This document shows, one piece after another, positions 48,631 to 55,339 of a stretch of DNA of 64,000 nucleotides (positions are counted from its first letter, which is position 1; each line of letters begins with the position of its first letter). This DNA comes from CAWGMT01 sp963823675 (GTDB lineage: Bacteria; Planctomycetota; Planctomycetia; Isosphaerales; Isosphaeraceae). The stretch spans positions 1,860,001-1,924,000 of the forward strand of contig CAWGMT010000012.1 in assembly GCA_963823675.1 (NCBI GenBank), read 5' to 3'. A program made the position numbers and the translations under genes. Below the pieces are notes generated by a model, which was not told the DNA's origin, ran no database searches, and saw only the letters and a program-made list of their open reading frames with translations.

Positions 48631-49620
48631 ATGGCCAAAGTTGTGCGGTTTCACGAGATCGGCGGCCCGGAAGTCCTGAGGATCGAGGAGATCGAAGTAC
48701 CGCCGCCCGGCAAGGGAGAGGTGCAGATTCGCATCCATGCTTTGGGGCTTAACCGTGCCGAGTCGATGTTTCGCCGCGGTCAATACCTGGAAGAGCCCAA
48801 GCTGCCGGCACGCTTAGGTTACGAGGCGGCGGGGACCGTCGCCGCGGTCGGGCCCGGAGTCGAAGGCTTTCAGGTCGGGGACGCGGTCAGTACGATACCG
48901 AGCTTCTCGCTCAACAAGTACGGGCTCTACGGAGAACTGGCCAATGCTCCGGCTCATGCCGTGACCCATCACCCCAGGTCGCTTTCGTGGGCCGACGCAG
49001 CGGCGGTGTGGATGCAGTATCTGACCGCCTACGGTGCGCTCGTCGACATCGCCGCACTCAAAAGCGGCGACGCCATCGTGATCCCAGCGGCATCGAGCAG
49101 CGTCGGCCTGGCCGCGATTCAGATTGCAAACAAGGTCGGCGCCGTCACGATTGCACTCACGCGCAGCAGCTCGAAGCGGCAAGCCCTTTCGAACGCCGGT
49201 GCCGCTCACGTGATCGCCACGGAGGACCAAGACCTGGTGAAGGAGGTCCTCCGGCTCACGGATGGGAAAGGCGCCCGCGTCGTGTTCGACCCGGTGGGCG
49301 GCCCGACGCTTGCAAAGCTAGCGCAGGCCACCGCACAGCTTGGCATCCTTTTTCTCTACGGCGCTCTCAGCACCGATCCGACCCCGCTTCCAGTGTTCGA
49401 CGTGCTGGGCCGGTCGCTCACGATCCGCGGCTACGTCATGATGGAGATCACGGGCGATCCCAAGCGCCTTGATCGCGCCAAGCGCTTTATCAACGACGGC
49501 CTCGCCGACGGCAGTTTCAAGCCGCTGATCGCGAAGACATTTCCCTTGAACGAAATTGTTGATGCTCACCGCTATCTCGAGTCGAACCAGCAAATCGGGA
49601 AGATCGTGGTGACGGTTTGA
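48631..49620 (+). CDS. Zinc-independent MDR-family quinone oxidoreductase
   Basis: 329 residues from ATG 48631, supported by GGAGGAGG directly upstream; a much longer in-frame extension has no conserved content. The MDR fold is complete: N-terminal RFHEIGGPEVLRIEEIEVPP, LGLNRAESMFRRGQY, LGYEAAGTVAAVGPGVEGF, then the NADPH-binding Rossmann half with IVIPAASSSVGLAAIQIANK (AxxSxVG type) and FDPVGGPTLAKLA. Zinc ligands of alcohol dehydrogenases are absent, matching the quinone-reductase subgroup. It would reduce quinones or enones with NADPH. A 66-base dispersed repeat begins two bases after the stop. Confidence 0.92.
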   Translation: MAKVVRFHEIGGPEVLRIEEIEVPPPGKGEVQIRIHALGLNRAESMFRRGQYLEEPKLPARLGYEAAGTVAAVGPGVEGFQVGDAVSTIPSFSLNKYGLYGELANAPAHAVTHHPRSLSWADAAAVWMQYLTAYGALVDIAALKSGDAIVIPAASSSVGLAAIQIANKVGAVTIALTRSSSKRQALSNAGAAHVIATEDQDLVKEVLRLTDGKGARVVFDPVGGPTLAKLAQATAQLGILFLYGALSTDPTPLPVFDVLGRSLTIRGYVMMEITGDPKRLDRAKRFINDGLADGSFKPLIAKTFPLNEIVDAHRYLESNQQIGKIVVTV

Positions 49621-49621
49621 T

Positions 49622-49687
49622 GCTAGTCGAAGCTCGCGTTAAATTTGGATTGCTGATAGTACAATTCCACGGTAAACGAGAACGACC
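49622..49687. repeat. 66-bp dispersed repeat, copy A
   Basis: By hand alignment 55 of 66 positions match copy B at 51862-51927 (direct orientation, no gaps). It fills the whole gap between the quinone oxidoreductase stop and the DinB start, so it carries the DinB ribosome-binding region. The most conserved blocks are GCTAGTC, AATTCCACGGT and CGAGAACGACC. Confidence 0.8.
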
Positions 49688-49688
49688 T

Positions 49689-50192
49689 ATGGACGTGCGC
49701 TCAGCTCTCAAGTCGCAGTACCACGCGGCGCTCAAGACGCTGCGCGAAGTCATCGAGAAGTGTCCCGACTCCATGTGGGATGATCCCGCCGACGGCTCCG
49801 TCCGGTTCTGGCGAGTCGCCTATCACACGCTCTTCTACGCCGATTTCTACCTCCATCAGCGGCAGGAGGACTTCACTCCATGGGCACGGCATCGCGATGA
49901 AGCTCAATACATCCAGAGTGTTCCCTGGGACAAGGACCGAGCCCCCAAGCCTTGCGAGCCTTTCAGCCGCGGTGACCTTCTCGACTACCTGGGCGAGTGC
50001 GACCGGATGATCGATGCCGGCGTTGATGCGCTCGATCTGTCGGCCCCCCAATGCGGCTTTCCCTGGTACAGGATGCCGACACTCGAACATCAGATTGTCA
50101 ACATCCGCCACATCCAGCATCACGCGGCCATACTCTCCAGCCGTCTGCGCCGGTCGGCTGGCATTGCGATCGACTGGGTCGGCAAGGGCTGA
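49689..50192 (+). CDS. DinB-family four-helix-bundle protein
   Basis: 167 residues. Features of the DinB/YfiT-like metalloenzyme superfamily: FWRVAYHTLFYADFYLHQRQ with the first metal-ligand His in helix 2, and a C-terminal NIRHIQHHAAILSSRLRR with the HxxxH pair that completes the metal site. Many members are bacillithiol- or mycothiol-dependent transferases; others have no known activity. Copy A of the 66-base repeat lies directly upstream and leaves no obvious Shine-Dalgarno sequence. First gene of the lower-GC accessory region. Confidence 0.83.
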   Translation: MDVRSALKSQYHAALKTLREVIEKCPDSMWDDPADGSVRFWRVAYHTLFYADFYLHQRQEDFTPWARHRDEAQYIQSVPWDKDRAPKPCEPFSRGDLLDYLGECDRMIDAGVDALDLSAPQCGFPWYRMPTLEHQIVNIRHIQHHAAILSSRLRRSAGIAIDWVGKG

Positions 50193-50525
50193 TTTCCGCG
50201 GGCCGACGTGCCTGAGCTCTTCGGCACCCTGTTTCTTTTCACCGACCGTGGTGCCAACGGATCGTGCGATCCGCCCGAGCATCCTGCAACTCGCGAAGTG
50301 TGCCGATAGCGGAGTCTCGATCTCTCGATGGGGAACGTGTACGGCCATCGTGGGTTGATCAGGCCCGTCGTTCCCAACCAGCGGGCGTGCGGCAGAACCG
50401 GTCCGAAGGGATTGCCCGGATTGAGCGCACTTCCGTATGCGGATAGAATCACGGTTAGGCCGTCCCTAATGCGGTGAAGTGGTATCACAGCGTGATATCG
50501 TGAGTTTCACGTCCGCTGAAACGGC
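50193..50525. other. 333-base gap without a recognised gene
   Basis: Frames on both strands were read; none shows a conserved protein pattern. No tRNA-like or strong hairpin structure was noticed. Confidence 0.6.
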
Positions 50526-50915
50526 ATGACTTCGGGATCGAGGATTAGCGGTCGTGGGGTATCGATGTGCCAAGCCTCGACGGTTACGGACGACTGGGTG
50601 ACAAAAGGTTGTCATATCCATGTAGATGGGGTTGAGCTCAATGTTTTCACGAATCATCGCGGCGAAATCGACTTTCGCGCTGTTTTTTCGACAACGTCCG
50701 GCGATAAGCTGAGACAGGCAATCAGAACTGCATTTGCTGAATGCCTCCCGGACCGGGACACGCGGAAGAATTGGATCAAGAAGTTGGAGATGGCAAGAGC
50801 ATACATGCTGGGGTTTCAAGGTGAACTGGCAAGTTTAGCGAACGGCCGCATGCTGGAGTTCAAATTCTTACGGATTGCAATTCAACGATGGGGGGACCAG
50901 CATGGCAACGCTTAA
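50526..50915 (+). CDS. Polymorphic-toxin-tip-like small protein
   Basis: 129 residues (an ATG at 50562 is an alternative start). KGCHIHVDGVELNVFTNHRG and EIDFRAVFSTTSGDKLRQAI resemble the C-terminal tip of some RHS/polymorphic toxins, in which a GWHIxVxGVELxV strand pair precedes an alpha-helical part; here DTRKNWIKKLEMARAYMLGF follows. No RHS repeats, secretion domain or signal peptide is present, so this would be an orphan tip. It overlaps the next gene by 14 bases, as toxin-immunity pairs often do. The similarity is from memory of the pattern and needs a profile search. Nuclease or other activity not assignable. Confidence 0.45.
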   Translation: MTSGSRISGRGVSMCQASTVTDDWVTKGCHIHVDGVELNVFTNHRGEIDFRAVFSTTSGDKLRQAIRTAFAECLPDRDTRKNWIKKLEMARAYMLGFQGELASLANGRMLEFKFLRIAIQRWGDQHGNA

Positions 50916-51723
50916 GCAATTCATGCGGACCGGTCATCTCGGGCCGGTGATTCTGGGTATGTCAGCCAACGATGTTGTAATCGCCCTCGGAGACCCGGAA
51001 GGTACGTCAAAAAAATCAAGCCCCTTGTTGCTGAAATATGGTTGCGTTCAACTTTCCTTCTGGAGGGGTCCGAATCACGGAGTGCCTCAGCTTCGGGAGA
51101 TCGTCATCGCCTATCAACCGGTTTTCGAGCCCGCACCGGAATCGCTGGCATTCACTGATTGGGCGCCCACCTCACCGCCGACCGAGCAAGAGTTCAAATT
51201 GTTCGTGCAGCAAATTGACTACCCGCCGACCCATTTGGTTGCGGGGCCCAGCGGCAAACAGCTACTGTTCCCGTCAGGCGTTGCAGCTCTGTTCACGGAT
51301 GGTGTGCTGCATAGCATCCGGCTCGTTCAGCGAGAGCATAGATCGGTCCCTCCCGGAGTTTTGGCGGATGAGCGCGAGCCTAGCGTGGACCAAATACGCG
51401 AGATGCTCAGTGAAGCCGAGCAGGTATCTGAGATTGGCGCCTATCGTGCCGCTCTGTTAATTGCCTGGGCAGGACTGGAAGCAGCACTCCGTCGTGCTGC
51501 GTTGCGTGCCGGAGTGCCGGGAAAGATCGGTATGCAGCCATCGTTACTCCTTCGCGAGTTGTTCGCTGCGGGCGCATTGACTCCCGAAGAGCATGGAATG
51601 CTCGAAGAATTGCGGCAAATCCGAACGGCCTCAGCTCATGGGTTAGCGCCGGCTGGTCTTCATCCAGATTACATCTCCAAAATCACGGGTGCCACAAAGC
51701 GTCTATTAGCCGCCGCGAAGTGA
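50902..51723 (+). CDS. Immunity-like protein with C-terminal HEPN-like domain
   Basis: 273 residues from ATG 50902 (run of Gs upstream acts as ribosome-binding site). N-terminal part: FMRTGHLGPVILGMSANDVV, then ALGDPEGTSKKSS, LLLKYGCVQLSFWRG and LREIVIAYQP, a beta-rich domain common beside toxin genes in planctomycetes. C-terminal part from ~165: helical, LLIAWAGLEAALRRAALRAG and MLEELRQIRTASAHGLAP, with R241-T-A-S-A-H246 fitting the HEPN ribonuclease motif Rx4H. Overlap with the upstream toxin-like gene suggests an immunity role; the HEPN motif suggests an RNase. Both interpretations are open. Confidence 0.6.
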   Translation: MATLKQFMRTGHLGPVILGMSANDVVIALGDPEGTSKKSSPLLLKYGCVQLSFWRGPNHGVPQLREIVIAYQPVFEPAPESLAFTDWAPTSPPTEQEFKLFVQQIDYPPTHLVAGPSGKQLLFPSGVAALFTDGVLHSIRLVQREHRSVPPGVLADEREPSVDQIREMLSEAEQVSEIGAYRAALLIAWAGLEAALRRAALRAGVPGKIGMQPSLLLRELFAAGALTPEEHGMLEELRQIRTASAHGLAPAGLHPDYISKITGATKRLLAAAK

Positions 51724-51861
51724 CTTTCAAGTCCATTGCCAGAGGCCGGACTGAAGGCTGAAAGCGACAGGCTCCGGGTTGCCGGGCTGGGAGGGAAACG
51801 TCTGTCGGTAATGTGATTCCTGTGCGACTACCCATTCCGCGCCGCCCGATGCGATCTTTCC

Positions 51862-51927
51862 GCTAGTCAAAGCTCGTGTCAAAGTTGGATCGCAGACAGT
51901 TGAATTCCACGGTGAGCGAGAACGACC
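51862..51927. repeat. 66-bp dispersed repeat, copy B
   Basis: Same orientation as copy A at 49622-49687, 55 of 66 bases identical. It lies downstream of the HEPN-like gene. Copies A and B bracket the 2.2-kb segment with the DinB, toxin-like and HEPN-like genes. Confidence 0.8.
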
Positions 51928-52015
51928 AACCAACAGGACAGGCAGTGTGACCGGTGAGTCGTTTGCGATCGACCCAACACATCGCAGCGAACTCGCAGCC
52001 CAAGTGTGGTATCCC

Positions 52016-52447
52016 TCACCCGCAATCTTGCCAGAAACGCGCAAACTCGGGCGTGACCGCGTCAAAGTCCGATGATGCCACGGGCGCTGTGGCGGACGTA
52101 ATGCAGGATGACGGCATCGCCTTCGACGCGCTATATGACCGGCCTTGCTTCTTGGCAAGGATTTTCCGCATGTCGGCCAGCATATCCTCAGCCGGGACAA
52201 CCCTGCCCGTCCGCATGTCTGCAACCGATGTCCGCAGGGCGTCCATACGTTCGGCCTGCTCGGTCCGCTCAAGTAGCTTCTGGCAGGACGCGGTATCCTG
52301 CACGATCAGCTCCGCCTTGGCGTTATTCGTGAGCACCGCAGGGTGCACGGTTTCCTTCAATTCGCGGAGAAACTCGGGCGTGTTACGCTTGAAATCCGAA
52401 AGGGAGTTGATGTCGTGGTCAATTCCGAGTATCGCTGCCTCTTGCAC
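52016..52447 (-). pseudogene. Phd/YefM-type antitoxin joined to a RelE/ParE toxin tail
   Basis: The first ~100 residues read as an intact Phd/YefM antitoxin: INSLSDFKRNTPEFLRELKE, VLTNNAKAELIVQDTASCQK and a C-terminal helix MLADMRKILAKKQGR, where relatives stop. Instead the frame runs on. In a neighbouring frame directly after it one can read RVEGDAVILHYVRHSARG, the last strand of RelE/ParE toxins. So the body of the toxin has been deleted and its tail brought next to the antitoxin. The antitoxin may still be made as a fusion with meaningless residues. No intact RelE is visible. Confidence 0.6.
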
Positions 52448-52937
52448 AAAACCTGCAACCGATTTGACGGTATCACGGCCAGGGAGCTTGGCAAGCCCGG
52501 CTTCAGGCGATGCGCGATCTATCCGCAGAGGCGCGTATGATTTACTACTCCGGGGAACAGGGTGCAGCTATTAACGGTCCGGCGACTCCTGCGCGAAGCG
52601 AGCCGTCAACAGATTGCCTCGGCGACCTTCAGACATGATAATGAGGCGTCCAACGTCGGTGAGGACAGAAGCCAATGCGTCCACCATGGTTCAGCGCGCT
52701 GTACGCCTAAGTGAAGCCGGAAGGGGATCTTCGCGAATGGACGGCAGCCTTTCCAGGCTGACGTCAGGCAGAACAACGTGACCTACGATAGACGAGTTCG
52801 TCAACGACGACCACGTCATCTGGAAAGCGTTCGGAACGGACGGAATCGGCTGGAAACTCCTGCGCGACGTCACGGAACGCCGTGTCGGCTGAGGTCTCAT
52901 TTACGAATAACACGCGCAGCGGCGCCGAGTGCCTTTT
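52448..52937. other. 490-base stretch without a convincing gene
   Basis: Only fragments are seen: a short plus-strand reading IDEFVNDDHVIWKAFGTDGI followed by GWKLLRDVTERRVG and a stop (about 52785-52893), which looks protein-like but has no start or family, and an imperfect CTTTCCAGGCTG repeat near 52748-52770. The upstream flank of the first HNH duplicate begins at 52938. Confidence 0.5.
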
Positions 52938-53011
52938 TTGAACGGCGGCGCTGGATTTACGACGAGCCTTGGGCCTCGCTCAGTCGCGAGACTCCCTCAT
53001 TGGTGCATCCT

Positions 53012-54034
53012 ATGCGTATCTTCTTGATGCATGTCGGTCAGCCCGGAAACGTGGACGTCGATTACACGGTCACAAGGCGCAGGTCCATTCAGGAAGTCCT
53101 TCAACATCTGCCGTCTGACGCGCCCGAAAGGAACTACTTTCAGCTCGACGCGGAATTGCATGCAGCATTCCCGGACGGGACTTTCAATTGCTGGGGTGTG
53201 CCGCAAGGTGCCGAACCAGCCTTCGCGAAAACCGAAGTCGGCGACTTGGTCCTCATTGTGCCGGGCATCGACACTGACGAGGGGGGTATTCATCAGATTG
53301 CGGTTGTCCGAGCGAAATGTCCAGTTCAGTGTAATGAGGCCTCAAGGATACTTTGGCCTCATACTCCGCATGACCGTCCATTCCCATACCTATTCTTTTT
53401 CAATACTCAAGCTGGCTTCCGACGCTGGTCCAAGTTCCTCGAAGACACCGGCTATGCCAAGAATTGGAATCCGCGTGGTTGGTATAGACGGATCGATTCC
53501 AAACGCTTCGCCCAGCGGGGCGGTCCTGTGGGTTACCTGGAATTCCTTCGCGAGAACTGTGGTTTCGAGGCTGATCGGACGCGAGACTCAGCGAATCGGA
53601 ATGGAAGCACCCCCCAAACTATCTTCCCCGACGAAGTGCGCTCGGCCGGGTTGTACGAGGGCGCGGTTCGGCAGGTCACCGTCAACGCCTACGAGCGATG
53701 CCCGGAAGCGCGACGGCGCTGCATCGACCATTACGGCGCATTATGTCGTGTCTGCGGAATGGACTTCAGGGTGGTGTATGGACCTCCCGCCGCGGGGTTC
53801 ATTCACGTGCACCACCTCAAGCCATTGTCTGACATTGGCGAGCTGTACGTGATTGATCCGGTTGCGGACCTTCGGCCAGTGTGCCCCAACTGTCACGCCG
53901 TCATCCATCTCGGCGGGGCGGTTCGCGGAATCGAGGATGCTCGTTCTCTTGTTAATCCGCGTGTCCTCAGTTTCTGGTTATGGCTCGCCGAACAGGACGT
54001 TGCAGACCGGGAAAAGGCGTCTGGAAGCGATTAA
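53012..54034 (+). CDS. EVE/PUA-like domain-HNH endonuclease, copy 1 (type IV restriction-like)
   Basis: 340 residues from ATG 53012. N-terminal ~165 residues (MRIFLMHVGQPGNVDVDYTV; FNCWGVPQGAEPAFAKTEVG-DLVLIVPG; RILWPHTPHDRPFPYLFFFN) look like an EVE/PUA-type small-molecule or modified-base reader. A linker leads to the HNH domain: VTVNAYERCPEARRRCIDHY, Zn-knuckle CRVCG, catalytic FIHVHHLKPLSDIG and CPNCHAVIHLGG. This HNH type occurs in ScoMcrA-like, modification-dependent endonucleases. It would cut DNA that carries a modified base such as 5mC or phosphorothioate; the actual base is unknown. No methyltransferase is nearby, as expected for a type IV system. Confidence 0.78.
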   Translation: MRIFLMHVGQPGNVDVDYTVTRRRSIQEVLQHLPSDAPERNYFQLDAELHAAFPDGTFNCWGVPQGAEPAFAKTEVGDLVLIVPGIDTDEGGIHQIAVVRAKCPVQCNEASRILWPHTPHDRPFPYLFFFNTQAGFRRWSKFLEDTGYAKNWNPRGWYRRIDSKRFAQRGGPVGYLEFLRENCGFEADRTRDSANRNGSTPQTIFPDEVRSAGLYEGAVRQVTVNAYERCPEARRRCIDHYGALCRVCGMDFRVVYGPPAAGFIHVHHLKPLSDIGELYVIDPVADLRPVCPNCHAVIHLGGAVRGIEDARSLVNPRVLSFWLWLAEQDVADREKASGSD

Positions 54035-54192
54035 AGGACCGGTTCCCTCGGACTGGGTTCATTGGTGTCCGCACGTTTTTCCCGTCCGACAAATTGAACT
54101 GACACGATTCTCGCACGCTTGAACGGCGGCGCTGGACTTACGACGAGCCTTGGGCCTCGCTCAGACGCGAGACTCCCTCATTGGTGCATCCT

Positions 54193-55215
54193 ATGCGTAT
54201 CTTCTTGATGCATATCGGTCATCCCGGACACGTGGACGTCGATTACACGGTCACCAGGCGCAGGTCCATCCAAGAAGTCCTTCAAAATCTGGCATCTGAC
54301 GCGCCCGAAAGGAACTACTTTCAACTCGACCCGGAATTGCATGCAGCTTTCCCGGACGGGACTTTCAATTGCTGGGGGGTGCCTCAACGTGCAGAACCAA
54401 GCTTCGCGAAAACCGAAGTCGGCGACTTGGTCCTTATTGTGCCGTGGATCGGCATTCACAAAGGGGGTATTCACCAGATTGGAATTGTTCGAGCGAAATG
54501 CCCGGTCCAGTGTTATGAGGCCTCAAGGATACTTTGGCCTAATACGCCGTATGACCGGCTATTCCCCTACCTGTTCTTTTTCAATACCGAGGTTGGCTTC
54601 CGAAGTTGGTTCGAGTTCCTCAGGGATACCGGCATTTCCGAGAGGTGGCACCCCCGCGGTTGGTATCGAGGGATCGACTCTGCACGCTTCCGCCGATGGG
54701 CCGGTCCTGTCGGTTACTTGAAATTCCTTCGCGAAGACTGTGGCTTCAAGGCTGATCAGACGCGGGACTCGGCGAAGCCGAATGGAAACACAGCCCAAAC
54801 TATCTTCCCCGACGAAGTGCCCACGGCTGGGCTGTACGAGGGCGCGGTTCAGCAGGTCACCATCAATGCCTACGAGCGAAACCCGGAGGCGCGACGGCGC
54901 TGCATTGAGCATTACGGCCCATCATGTCGTGTCTGCGGAATGGACTTCAGGGCGGTGTATGGACCCCTCGCCGAAGGGTTCATTCACGTCCACCACCTCC
55001 AGCCACTATCCGAGATTGGCGAGTCGTATGTGATTGATCCGATTGCGGACCTTCGGCCGGTGTGCCCCAACTGTAACGCCGTCGTCCATCTCAGCGGGGT
55101 GCCTTGCAGCATCGAGGATGCTCGTTCTCTTGTCGATCCGCGTGTCCTCAGCTTCTCGTCGTGGCTCGCCGACCGGGTCGCCGCAGACCGGGAAAAGGCA
55201 TCTGGAAGCGATTAA
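54193..55215 (+). CDS. EVE/PUA-like domain-HNH endonuclease, copy 2, altered HNH
   Basis: 340 residues, tandem paralogue of the preceding gene with the same domain order: MRIFLMHIGHPGHVDVDYTV at the start, PYLFFFNTEVGF in the reader domain, CRVCGMDF and FIHVHHLQPLSEIG in the nuclease. The conserved CPNCH of copy 1 is CPNCN here (Asn codon AAC at ~55076), removing the His next to the second Zn-knuckle Cys, while the final His (AVVHL) remains. Differences are concentrated in the reader domain (IVPWIGIHKGGIHQIGIV against IVPGIDTDEGGIHQIAVV). It may have lost cutting activity or gained another specificity. Confidence 0.78.
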   Translation: MRIFLMHIGHPGHVDVDYTVTRRRSIQEVLQNLASDAPERNYFQLDPELHAAFPDGTFNCWGVPQRAEPSFAKTEVGDLVLIVPWIGIHKGGIHQIGIVRAKCPVQCYEASRILWPNTPYDRLFPYLFFFNTEVGFRSWFEFLRDTGISERWHPRGWYRGIDSARFRRWAGPVGYLKFLREDCGFKADQTRDSAKPNGNTAQTIFPDEVPTAGLYEGAVQQVTINAYERNPEARRRCIEHYGPSCRVCGMDFRAVYGPLAEGFIHVHHLQPLSEIGESYVIDPIADLRPVCPNCNAVVHLSGVPCSIEDARSLVDPRVLSFSSWLADRVAADREKASGSD

Positions 55216-55339
55216 CGGGATTCTTCCTTCGATTCGGGTTTATTGAGAGCAGATTCTAGCAGGCCATGATCATGCCGAGTAAATTGAACACCATGCTCAC
55301 CGGATCACTACCATTTTGCCGTTGGCCTGATTTTCGCCT

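Larger units (their letters stand above)
52938..55215 (+). repeat. Tandem duplication, unit about 1181 bp
   Basis: Unit 1 starts at 52938 and unit 2 at 54119; both open with TTGAACGGCGGCGCTGGA and share ~75 bases of near-identical non-coding upstream sequence, then one EVE/PUA-like-HNH gene each. Identity is high in the coding part and fades after the stops (54034 and 55215). The inclusion of the 5' flank shows that the whole expression unit was duplicated. Confidence 0.9.

Noticed and set aside
52778..53011. Upstream extension of the first HNH endonuclease
   Set aside because: The duplicate copy starts at the equivalent MRIF Met and the extension has no counterpart beyond the duplicated flank.
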